Shown here piece by piece: positions 24,193 to 32,546 of a DNA stretch of 64,000 nucleotides. The position numbers were made by a program, and so were the translations under genes. The stretch's first letter is position 1, and every line of letters begins with the position of its first letter. The stretch spans positions 59,052 through 123,051 of the forward strand of contig JADEXK010000007.1 of assembly GCA_015207155.1 (NCBI GenBank), in the 5' to 3' direction. Origin of the DNA: Nostocales cyanobacterium LEGE 11386 (GTDB lineage: Bacteria; Cyanobacteriota; Cyanobacteriia; Cyanobacteriales; Nostocaceae). The notes under the pieces were generated by a model. The model had not been told where the DNA came from and made no database searches. It saw nothing but the letters and a program-made list of their open reading frames with translations.

Positions 24193-26319
24193 ATGTCACA
24201 ATTATGGATTAATCTATTTAGCTCAGGGTCATTTATACCCCACGGACACTGCTATCTATGGCAAACAAAGTTAGTTTGGCTACACTTACTATCTGATGCA
24301 CTGATTGCAATAGCTTATTACTCTATTCCCGCTACACTGTTCTATTTTGTCCGCAAGCGACAGGATTTACCTTTTTATTGGATTTTTCTGCTGTTTAGTG
24401 CATTTATCGTAGCTTGCGGCACTACTCACTTAATGGCAATTTGGACACTTTGGCATCCCACTTATTGGCTGTCGGGATTAGTCAAAGCGGCAACTGCAAC
24501 AATATCTTTGATTACAGCAGTGGCACTTCTGCCTTTAGTTCCAAAAGCACTGGCACTTCCCAGTCCCGCTCAACTAGAACAAGCAAATCAAGAACTGCAA
24601 ACACAAATAACTGAGCGGCTACGGATAGAAGCAGAACTGAGACAATATCAAAATCATCTGGAGGAATTGGTTACTGTTCGTACTCATGAAATTACTAAAA
24701 CCAACGAGCAATTACAACAGGAGGTTGCTGAACGCCAGCGCATTTTAGAAGTTCTCAGACAAAGTGAAGAGCGCTACCGTTACTTAGCTGAGGCTATTCC
24801 TCAACTGGTTTGGACAACTAATGCCGAAGGTGAATGTGATTATTTTAATCAAAATTGGTGTGATTATACAGGGCTGACATTAGAGCAGTCCTTGGGTTCT
24901 GGTTGGTTAGCCGCATTACATCCAGAGGATGTACAAAAAGCTCGTGCAGCGTGGTCAAATGCTGTAAAAACTGGCACTTTATATGATCGCGAATTTCGCT
25001 TCAAACGTGCTGCTGATGGTTCCTATCGTTGGCAACTAGCACGGGGTTTACCGCTCAAAGATGAGCAAAATCGTGTAGTTAAGTGGTTTGGCACTTGTAC
25101 GGATATCCACGAACAAAAACAAATATTACAAGAACGGGCGCGACTACTGGAATTAGAAAAAACAGCACGAGCTAAAGCAGAAACAGCCAATCGCATTAAA
25201 GATCAATTTCTTGCCGTACTTTCCCACGAGTTACGCACTCCATTGAACGCAATTTTGGGCTGGTCTAAGTTGTTGCAAAGCCGCCAGTTTGACCAAGCCA
25301 AGACAACTCAAGCACTAGAAACAATTGAGCGTAATGCTACTTTACAAGTTCAACTGATTGAGGACTTGCTGGACATATCAAAAATTTTACAGGGCAAGCT
25401 AGCGCTAAAAACTACTAGTATCAACTTAGAATCTGTAGTCTTACCTGCACTAGAGACAATGCAGTTAGCGGCGGAAGCCAAGTCGATGCAAATTATTCCC
25501 ATATTTGAACCGCATGTCGGGCAGGTTATGGGTGATTCTGCGCGCTTGCAGCAAGTCGTTTGGAATCTTCTTTCCAATGCTGTCAAGTTTACCCCTAACA
25601 GAGGAAAGGTAGAAGTGCGAGTCAAGCAGGCTGATGGCTACGCTCAAATCGTGGTTAGCGATACAGGTAAAGGAATTAGCGCCGAGTTCTTACCCTATGT
25701 GTTTGATTACTTTCGGCAAGCAGATAGCAGTTCTACGAGAACATTTGGTGGACTAGGATTGGGACTGGCAATTGTCCGTAATATTGTGGAAATGCATGGT
25801 GGTACTGTAAAAGCGGAAAGCTCTGGAGAAGATCAAGGAGCAACATTTACTGTCCAGTTACCACTAAGCCAAAATGAGAGTTTAAGTAAAACTAATGCAC
25901 AAAATCATGCTTCATTGTTAGCTACTCAATCTTTACCCCTGACTGGAGTGCAGGTTTTAGTTGTGGATGACGATGCTGATTCGCGAGAATTTGTGGCTTT
26001 TGTATTAGAACAAGAAGGATGTGAGGTGATGGCAGTATCTTCAGCATTTGCAGCCTTACAAACTCTCAAACAGGTAAAGGTAAAGCCAGATGTATTAGTG
26101 AGCGATATTAGTATGCCTAATATGGACGGCTATATGCTGATTAGTCAATTGAGAAGTTGGACGGCAGAAGAAGGTGGACAAATTCCCGCGATCGCCTTGA
26201 CTGCTTTTGCCGGAAACAATGACCAACAAAAAGCATTAGCAGCAGGATTTCAGATGCATTTATCTAAGCCTTTTAATCCAGAAGAATTAGTGGCAGCCAT
26301 TGTTAGTCTCATTCAATAA
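24193..26319 (+). CDS. Ethylene-receptor-like hybrid sensor kinase (EBD-PAS-HisKA-HATPase-REC)
   Basis: 708 residues. The N-terminus has the three-helix ethylene-binding domain of plant ETR1: SDALIAIAYYSIPATLFYFV (helix 1, Asp35), FSAFIVACGTTHLMAIWTLW with the copper ligands Cys75 and His79, and a third helix. The opening FIPHGHCYLW is typical of the cyanobacterial versions. After a coiled coil come a PAS domain (about 190-305), HisKA with SHELRTPLNAILGW (His345), HATPase_c (DTGKGIS, GGLGLGLAIV) and a C-terminal receiver with Asp638 in SDISMPNMDGY. Synechocystis Etr1 (slr1212) binds ethylene through this domain. ATG 24193 is preferred to TTG 24163, which lies in a C-rich repetitive stretch. 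No regulator gene is adjacent. Confidence 0.92.
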   Translation: MSQLWINLFSSGSFIPHGHCYLWQTKLVWLHLLSDALIAIAYYSIPATLFYFVRKRQDLPFYWIFLLFSAFIVACGTTHLMAIWTLWHPTYWLSGLVKAATATISLITAVALLPLVPKALALPSPAQLEQANQELQTQITERLRIEAELRQYQNHLEELVTVRTHEITKTNEQLQQEVAERQRILEVLRQSEERYRYLAEAIPQLVWTTNAEGECDYFNQNWCDYTGLTLEQSLGSGWLAALHPEDVQKARAAWSNAVKTGTLYDREFRFKRAADGSYRWQLARGLPLKDEQNRVVKWFGTCTDIHEQKQILQERARLLELEKTARAKAETANRIKDQFLAVLSHELRTPLNAILGWSKLLQSRQFDQAKTTQALETIERNATLQVQLIEDLLDISKILQGKLALKTTSINLESVVLPALETMQLAAEAKSMQIIPIFEPHVGQVMGDSARLQQVVWNLLSNAVKFTPNRGKVEVRVKQADGYAQIVVSDTGKGISAEFLPYVFDYFRQADSSSTRTFGGLGLGLAIVRNIVEMHGGTVKAESSGEDQGATFTVQLPLSQNESLSKTNAQNHASLLATQSLPLTGVQVLVVDDDADSREFVAFVLEQEGCEVMAVSSAFAALQTLKQVKVKPDVLVSDISMPNMDGYMLISQLRSWTAEEGGQIPAIALTAFAGNNDQQKALAAGFQMHLSKPFNPEELVAAIVSLIQ

Positions 26320-26598
26320 TTGATGTAAATCAACTAGAAATATGGCTAAAGTGCTTGTATTATAGGCAATTTGACAGTAAATATACCTGAAAATAATTCA
26401 CCTAAAATTTATTAGGTGTAGTCTTATTTACCCTGATAACCTTATTTGATTCCAACTGATCATTCTTTAGACAGACGAGTTCAAACTTTTAACAAGTTAA
26501 ATTCTTGAACTATGTGACTTGATTATGCATTTAAATAATGCATCTTTTAAGTTCATGATCTCGATGAAAAATCAGCTTGAGTTAAATAAGCATTTTGG

Positions 26599-28941
26599 GT
26601 GTTGGCAAAAGTGAAAAATTACTTTTTGGGATTTTTAGCTCAACCAAAGGCAATAACCCACATTTCTTATGTGAGTAGCATAAAAGTTGCTATTTTGATT
26701 GTTACTCATAATAAGTTAAATTATATTTGCTCATTACTGGAAGATATTTGCAAACTGAAGCTATATCAGACCAAAATTGATATTTATGTTGTAGATAATG
26801 CTTCTGATGATGGTACTCAAGCTTATTTGGAAAAATTTTCTTTTGCCAATGTCAAGGTTCTGCAAACAGGTAGTAATTTAGGTGGTTCTGGCGGTTTTTC
26901 CTATGGCTTACAGGTTGTTAGTCAACTTGAATACGATTACATCTGGCTACTTGATGATGATGTACGTCTAGATCCTCTAGCCCTCAGTTCACTAATTAAA
27001 ACTTTACAAAATCATGATGAAGTCGGCTTAGTAGGTTCTCAAATCCGCAAGCTCAAGGAACCTCATACTATTCAAGAAGTTGGTAGCTTTATCAATGATG
27101 CTAAAGCACACTTAAAAACAAATTTTGCCAACCAAAGTAATATTTCCCATGAAGATATTTTACAAGGTAAACCTTACGTTAGTGTAGATGTTTGTGCAGC
27201 CGCATCATTATTAATTCGCCGTCAAGTTGTGCAACAAATTGGTTTATTTGAAAATTATTTTCTTCACTTTGATGATGTAGAGTGGTGCTTACGAGCTAAA
27301 CAAGCTGGTTGGACTGTTGCTGTTAATCCCCATTCAATTATTTGGCATGATTCACCTGATTTTAAATGCCGCCCTTGGATTAATTATTACGACGAGCGTA
27401 ATCTTTGTTACTGTTGGCAAAAACACCGACCAGACCTATTGTTGAAAAGGGTAATTGTGAGTTTACCTCGCCTAGTTTATTACGCAGCTACAGGGCGATA
27501 CTTTCTCGCAGAAATTTCTATTGCAGGTTTTCAAGATTTCATTCATGGTATTCAAGGCAAAATGCCGGGAAATCTTAATTATACTGAATTATCTTTAGCA
27601 GAAATTATTAATAAACAAGCTAAAGTTTTGGTGCAATCTACTATCTATCAAGATGATTCACAAAGTCAGGCTTTAAAAAAAATGGAGTTAGAGCAAAAAC
27701 TAACTCCTTGGTATCTCCCTGATAAATTAACAAGTCGCCTGTGGTTCTGGTTAGTTGCTTGGTTTGGGAAACCAGTTGATATTGCCCTCGTTACTTGTGC
27801 AAAACCTGAACTTTATGCCCTCAATTTAGCAAAACAAGTTTACTACTTTACAGGTAATGGCTACGTACCTGTTTCTATGAATTTTTTAGTTCTGATTCAG
27901 TCAGTTCTGAAGATTATCAATCAGATGTGGCAGATATATTGGCAAATTCATCAACATAAGTTATCACAAATGCCAAAAACAATATCTACTTCATTAAATC
28001 CTTTAGTTTCCATCATTATTTGTACAAGCGATCGCCCGATTTTTCTGGAAAAGGCGCTGCAATCAATTGCACTAATTAATTACCAAAACTTTGAAGTAAT
28101 TATTATCGATGCTTCATCAACAATGGAAACAAGTGAAATAGTCAGTCAGGCATCTACAAAATACAGCTTTAAGCTCAGTTTTCTCAAGGTTAAACCTAAA
28201 AATATTAGTTATTCCCGTAATATGGGAATCAAATTAGCTACAGGTTCAATTGTGGCGTTTTTTGATGATGATGCAGTTCCGCCATCTGAATGGATAGAAC
28301 AATTGCTGAATATTTATTCACAACGCGGAGAAAAATGTGCAGCAGTTGGAGGTGCAGTGAGAGACTTAACTCGTCCTGGTTATCCTTTACAATTTCATCG
28401 GGGAATTACCAATATTTTTAGTGAAACTATTGCTATTCGTGCTGATGATGCTGCGAATTATAACCAAGCAAATGGTTTTTGGTTTAACGGTTTAATGGGG
28501 ACTAATTCATCTTTCCGTAAAGACATACTAGAAAAAATCAACGGTTACGATGAGTTTTTTGATTACTATCTCGACGAAACAGATGTTTGTTTACGTTTAA
28601 TTCAAGCAGGATATGAAGTTCACTATGCTGATGTATCTGTAGATCATTATCCTCAACCTAGTCACAATCGTATTGATCAAAAACATCTTACTTGTTGGTA
28701 TTCTTTGGCAAAGAATACAACTTATTTTGCTGTAAAACATGGATTTAAGAAAGTTTTCTTTCCTATTTTAGTTGCTCGTTTAACATCATTACTCATTTAT
28801 CGCTGTTTGTTGAGAATTATCCGCCTTAAATTTACACATAGTCTTCCTAATTCAATTTTAATGAATTATATTCAACAAGCTTTTGATGGAATTCGCGTTG
28901 GCTGGCAAAGTGGTTTAAATAATCATAAAGCTAATGTTTAG
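26599..28941 (+). CDS. Double GT2 glycosyltransferase, GlfT1-like first domain
   Basis: 780 residues with two GT-A fold domains. Domain 1 (about 28-290) has AILIVTHNKLNYICSLLEDI, the NLGGSGG loop seen in galactofuranosyltransferases, and the metal-binding DDD at 119-121; FLHFDDVEWCLRA follows. Domain 2 (about 470-720) has PLVSIIICTSDRPIFLEKAL, SYSRNMGIKLATG and DDD at 556-558, a common GT2 type. It probably adds the first sugars of a cell-surface polysaccharide. It opens a locus with an ABC exporter, a GlfT2-like enzyme and Glf, with 25 bases to the permease gene. The start is GTG 26599, with GTG 26611 also possible. The locus is AT-rich compared with its surroundings. Confidence 0.85.
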   Translation: MLAKVKNYFLGFLAQPKAITHISYVSSIKVAILIVTHNKLNYICSLLEDICKLKLYQTKIDIYVVDNASDDGTQAYLEKFSFANVKVLQTGSNLGGSGGFSYGLQVVSQLEYDYIWLLDDDVRLDPLALSSLIKTLQNHDEVGLVGSQIRKLKEPHTIQEVGSFINDAKAHLKTNFANQSNISHEDILQGKPYVSVDVCAAASLLIRRQVVQQIGLFENYFLHFDDVEWCLRAKQAGWTVAVNPHSIIWHDSPDFKCRPWINYYDERNLCYCWQKHRPDLLLKRVIVSLPRLVYYAATGRYFLAEISIAGFQDFIHGIQGKMPGNLNYTELSLAEIINKQAKVLVQSTIYQDDSQSQALKKMELEQKLTPWYLPDKLTSRLWFWLVAWFGKPVDIALVTCAKPELYALNLAKQVYYFTGNGYVPVSMNFLVLIQSVLKIINQMWQIYWQIHQHKLSQMPKTISTSLNPLVSIIICTSDRPIFLEKALQSIALINYQNFEVIIIDASSTMETSEIVSQASTKYSFKLSFLKVKPKNISYSRNMGIKLATGSIVAFFDDDAVPPSEWIEQLLNIYSQRGEKCAAVGGAVRDLTRPGYPLQFHRGITNIFSETIAIRADDAANYNQANGFWFNGLMGTNSSFRKDILEKINGYDEFFDYYLDETDVCLRLIQAGYEVHYADVSVDHYPQPSHNRIDQKHLTCWYSLAKNTTYFAVKHGFKKVFFPILVARLTSLLIYRCLLRIIRLKFTHSLPNSILMNYIQQAFDGIRVGWQSGLNNHKANV

Positions 28942-28966
28942 TAGATTTATTAGCGGATAATTCACT

Positions 28967-29773
28967 ATGTCCCTGACATCGAAACTCGATTTACAAAATA
29001 CAAGATTGCAACATTACTGGGAATTACTACAAGTTTTGGTATCCCGAAATTTAAAGGTACGTTACCGAGGTTCTTTTTTGGGAGTGTATTGGTCGCTGAT
29101 TAATCCGTTACTAATGACGGGAGTGTATACAGCAATCTTTGGGACTGCATTTGCAGCATATTATGACAATTCTATTGTTAACTATGTGTTGGCAGTGTTT
29201 ACGGGATTAGTAGTAATTAATTTCTTTTCAGCATCAACAACACAAGCCTTATGGAGTGTAGTTAATAATGGTGGTTTGTTAAATAAAATTTGCTTACCTG
29301 TGAGTATTTTTCCTATCTCATTAATTGCAGCAAATATATTTCAGTTTGTAATTGGTGTTTTGCCATTACTGGCAATTATGACGCTGATTAACTCTAGAAG
29401 TTTCATCAATGTGTTAGCACTTTTATTACCTTTACTTAGTTTGATTTTAGTGTGTAGTGGTATTAGTTTGTTAGTAAGTGCTTTGTTTGTCTTTTTTAGG
29501 GATTTACCTTACTTCTATGAATTAATTGTATTTATGCTGTGGTTGAGTAGTCCTATCTTTTACCCAGCAGCAATTGTTCCAGAATCGGTGAAGTCATTTC
29601 TCTTATTAAATCCATTACTACCAGTAATTGAAAGTATCCGCCAGATTTCATTATCAGGAACACCACCAGATATTAATTTAATCACACATGCACTATTAAG
29701 TGGGGTAATTTTTTTGGGACTAGGATTGAGTTGTTTTCGTTGGTGGCGAAATTCATTTATGGATTTATTGTAA
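28967..29773 (+). CDS. ABC-2 polysaccharide export permease (Wzm type)
   Basis: 268 residues with six hydrophobic segments. The N-terminal amphipathic stretch LLQVLVSRNLKVRYRGSFLGVYWSLINPLL is the signature of Wzm/TagG-type permeases that form a channel for lipid-linked polysaccharides. SSPIFYPAAIVPESV lies before the last helices, also typical. Its stop TAA directly abuts the ATG of the ATPase gene (29774), so the two are translationally coupled subunits. It follows the double glycosyltransferase by 25 bases. Expected location is the cytoplasmic membrane, moving undecaprenyl-linked galactan outward. Confidence 0.92.
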   Translation: MSLTSKLDLQNTRLQHYWELLQVLVSRNLKVRYRGSFLGVYWSLINPLLMTGVYTAIFGTAFAAYYDNSIVNYVLAVFTGLVVINFFSASTTQALWSVVNNGGLLNKICLPVSIFPISLIAANIFQFVIGVLPLLAIMTLINSRSFINVLALLLPLLSLILVCSGISLLVSALFVFFRDLPYFYELIVFMLWLSSPIFYPAAIVPESVKSFLLLNPLLPVIESIRQISLSGTPPDINLITHALLSGVIFLGLGLSCFRWWRNSFMDLL

Positions 29774-30535
29774 ATGGAAATAATACGCCTAGATCAAGTT
29801 TCTCTATGGAGACGAACACAAGAAGAGTTTTCTTATGACTTGAAGAAAACAATCTTGTCTTTTTTAGAAGGGAGGTATCGTCAACCTACGAGAAAGTTAG
29901 TATTGGATGAAATTAATTTACAGGTAGAAGCAGGTAAGAAAATTGGTATCATTGGCGCGAATGGGTCAGGTAAATCTACACTTTTGAAAGTAATTTGTGG
30001 GATTTTACAACCTACATCAGGAGTAGTGCGAGTCGGAGGAAAAATTGCCCCATTGATTGAATTAGGTGCTGGTTTTGATACTGAAATTTCAGTGATTGAT
30101 AACATCATCTTTTATGGAGTAATGTTGGGGTTTTCGCGCCAACAAATGATTGCCAGAGTGCCATCAATTCTAGAATTTGCTCAACTACAGGATTATTCCT
30201 TAGTCCCAGTAAAAGTTTTATCATCCGGTATGGTAGCACGATTAGGCTTTGCGATCGCCACTGATGTACAACCAGATATTTTGATTTTAGATGAAGTACT
30301 TTCGGTAGGAGATGAGAGTTTTAGAAATAAGTGTAAGCAACGAATTGAAAAGTTTTGGACTGCTGATGCAACAGTTTTAGTAGTTTCTCATGATTTGGAG
30401 TTTATTCAACACTCATGTGAGAGGGTAATTTGGTTGGATAAAGGAAAAATCAAACTAATTGGTAATGCCAAACAAGTTGTTAAAGAGTATCTGAAAACTA
30501 CAATGACTACTGATACTTTTAGTACTTCTCTCTAA
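29774..30535 (+). CDS. ABC polysaccharide export ATPase (Wzt/TagH type)
   Basis: 253 residues: Walker A GANGSGKST (about 59-67), a short signature loop VLSSGMVARLGFAIA replacing the canonical LSGGQ, Walker B DILILDEVLSVGDESF, and the switch His in VVSHD. The SSGM signature and the extra residues before Walker A are characteristic of O-antigen and teichoic acid exporters. It ends soon after the ATPase domain and lacks the C-terminal glycan-binding domain of Wzt proteins that recognise a chain terminator. Chain length is therefore probably set without a cap. It is coupled to the permease gene without a gap; the GlfT2-like gene follows 38 bases later. Confidence 0.92.
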   Translation: MEIIRLDQVSLWRRTQEEFSYDLKKTILSFLEGRYRQPTRKLVLDEINLQVEAGKKIGIIGANGSGKSTLLKVICGILQPTSGVVRVGGKIAPLIELGAGFDTEISVIDNIIFYGVMLGFSRQQMIARVPSILEFAQLQDYSLVPVKVLSSGMVARLGFAIATDVQPDILILDEVLSVGDESFRNKCKQRIEKFWTADATVLVVSHDLEFIQHSCERVIWLDKGKIKLIGNAKQVVKEYLKTTMTTDTFSTSL

Positions 30536-30573
30536 AATTGTAGTTGAATATTTACAATCAGGGTAAAATAAAA

Positions 30574-32430
30574 ATGTCAGAGGTTTTAGTAAATCCCATA
30601 TTTAATAGTACCAATAATCAAACTACTATTAAACTGCAAAATATTATTTTGCCAAATTTAGATATTTGCACTGTTGAAGAACTTTTCTTGAGATTGAATT
30701 CTAAATCTGTACTCAATTACGAAGGGAATACTGTTGAACTTAAAAAAGCGGGAATTATTCACTTTGATACATATTTTAATTCTTTTTCCATTCAAAAATG
30801 GCAACAATATACCAAGGTGAAAACAATAGATGTTAACCTATATTTAAAGGGAAAATTTAAGGTAAGTTTAATAAATATAAATTATGCAACACAATTTAAA
30901 AAATTAGTAGATCAAAAATTAATTACTAATAATGAATGTCAAGAAATTAGTGTATTTAGTAATATAGATATTAGTTTATATAAAGGATTACTTTATCTAG
31001 AAATAGAGGCTTTAGAAAATAACTGCTTATTTATAGGTGGGTATTTTCAGACAAATATAAATAATTGCCAAAAATTAACAAAAAAAATGGCAATTATCAT
31101 ATGTACCTACAAAAGAGAAGCTTATATATATAAAAATATAAATTTAATAGAAAAAATTTTACTAAATCATCCAAGCACCGCAGATAAATTTGAAGTATTT
31201 GTTATAGATAACGGTAGAACTCTCAAGGATATATGTAATTTAAAGATACATTTAATCCGTAACAAAAATGCGGGTGGTAGCGGTGGATATACCAGAGGAA
31301 TAATTGAGGTTTTAAACCGCAAATCAGATTTTTCTCATATTATATTTATGGATGATGATGTAATTATATCTCCAGAAGTATTTGAGAGAATTTATAACTT
31401 TCAAACTGTGGCTAATGACGAGAGTTTATGCATTGGTGGCAGTATGCTGAAGTTAGATGACCAATATATTCAGCATGAAAATGGAGCAATTTGGGACAAA
31501 CAAGTAATTCGACTAAAACCCGATCTGGATTTGAGAGATATAAAAAATGTTTTATTCAACGAAATAGAAGAACATATTACTTACAATGGTTGGTGGCTCT
31601 TTTGTTTTCCCACACAAATTATAGATAATTCTAAGTTACCATATCCATTTTTTATCAAAATGGATGATATGGAATTTCCTAGTAGGTTGAATTATAAAAT
31701 TATTACTTTGAATGGTGTATGTGTGTGGCATGAAGCATTAGAAAATAAATACTCTCCCATGATGAACTATTACTTAAAAAAGAATGAATTAATTTTTAAT
31801 GTTATTAATAATGATGATTTTAGCAAGCTAGATGCCATCAAGTATTTTGTTAAATTTAGTATGAGAGAGGCATTTTGTTATAGATATAAAAGTGCAAATA
31901 TAGTTCTTCAGGCTGTTGCTGATTTCCTCAAAGGCCCAGAATATTTGAAAGCACTTGATCCTGAAGAGAAAAATTCAGAAATTATGCGTATGGGGGAAAA
32001 GCCAGTCAAAAATCACGAATTACCTTTTATATATGGCAAATATAAAGAAAGTCTAGCAGAAACAGAAAATACAATTCATCGTTGGTTCAGACTTATGATA
32101 TTAAATGGTCATCTATTACCTGCTATGTTTTTTCATCAAGATAATAGATTAACTAAACAAGTATATAAAGTTGTTCCCATGCAAAATTACAGACCTATTA
32201 ATGTTTTCAGATCTAGAAAAGCTTTGTATTATAATCTCGTCAATCAGGAAGGCTTTGCTGTTAATTTTTCTAGAGGTAAATTTTTCAAAATCTTGAGTAA
32301 AACTATCTTTTTGTCTTTGGAGATATTAGTTAAATATCCTCAACTAAAGCAAAAATATAGAGATACTCTACCAGAAATGACTAATAGAGATTTTTGGGAA
32401 AACTATTTAGAAATTCATAAATACTCTTAG
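30574..32430 (+). CDS. Galactofuranosyltransferase, GlfT2-like
   Basis: 618 residues, close to the 637 of mycobacterial GlfT2, which polymerises UDP-galactofuranose into galactan. The parts match in order: an N-terminal beta domain (1-165), a GT-A domain with IICTYKREAYIYKNI, NKNAGGSGGYTRG and the metal motif DDD at 260-262 (256-258 in GlfT2). Then come NGWWLFCFP, FIKMDDMEF and a catalytic-site VWHE with His386 (His396 in GlfT2), followed by MMNYYLKKNE and a helical C-terminus. The start is ATG 30574 after AGGGTAAAATAAAA; an upstream TTG at 30544 is less likely. The gene is very AT-rich. Its sugar donor would be made by the Glf fusion encoded next. Confidence 0.88.
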   Translation: MSEVLVNPIFNSTNNQTTIKLQNIILPNLDICTVEELFLRLNSKSVLNYEGNTVELKKAGIIHFDTYFNSFSIQKWQQYTKVKTIDVNLYLKGKFKVSLININYATQFKKLVDQKLITNNECQEISVFSNIDISLYKGLLYLEIEALENNCLFIGGYFQTNINNCQKLTKKMAIIICTYKREAYIYKNINLIEKILLNHPSTADKFEVFVIDNGRTLKDICNLKIHLIRNKNAGGSGGYTRGIIEVLNRKSDFSHIIFMDDDVIISPEVFERIYNFQTVANDESLCIGGSMLKLDDQYIQHENGAIWDKQVIRLKPDLDLRDIKNVLFNEIEEHITYNGWWLFCFPTQIIDNSKLPYPFFIKMDDMEFPSRLNYKIITLNGVCVWHEALENKYSPMMNYYLKKNELIFNVINNDDFSKLDAIKYFVKFSMREAFCYRYKSANIVLQAVADFLKGPEYLKALDPEEKNSEIMRMGEKPVKNHELPFIYGKYKESLAETENTIHRWFRLMILNGHLLPAMFFHQDNRLTKQVYKVVPMQNYRPINVFRSRKALYYNLVNQEGFAVNFSRGKFFKILSKTIFLSLEILVKYPQLKQKYRDTLPEMTNRDFWENYLEIHKYS

Positions 32431-32546
32431 TAAAAACATATCGTCTTCCTTAAATCTCTGCTTATCTTCTGCACTTATCTTCGCTTTCCTCTGCGTTTAA
32501 CAGACTTTTAAAGAACTCAAAATATACCAAGTATGCTGAGGAAAAT

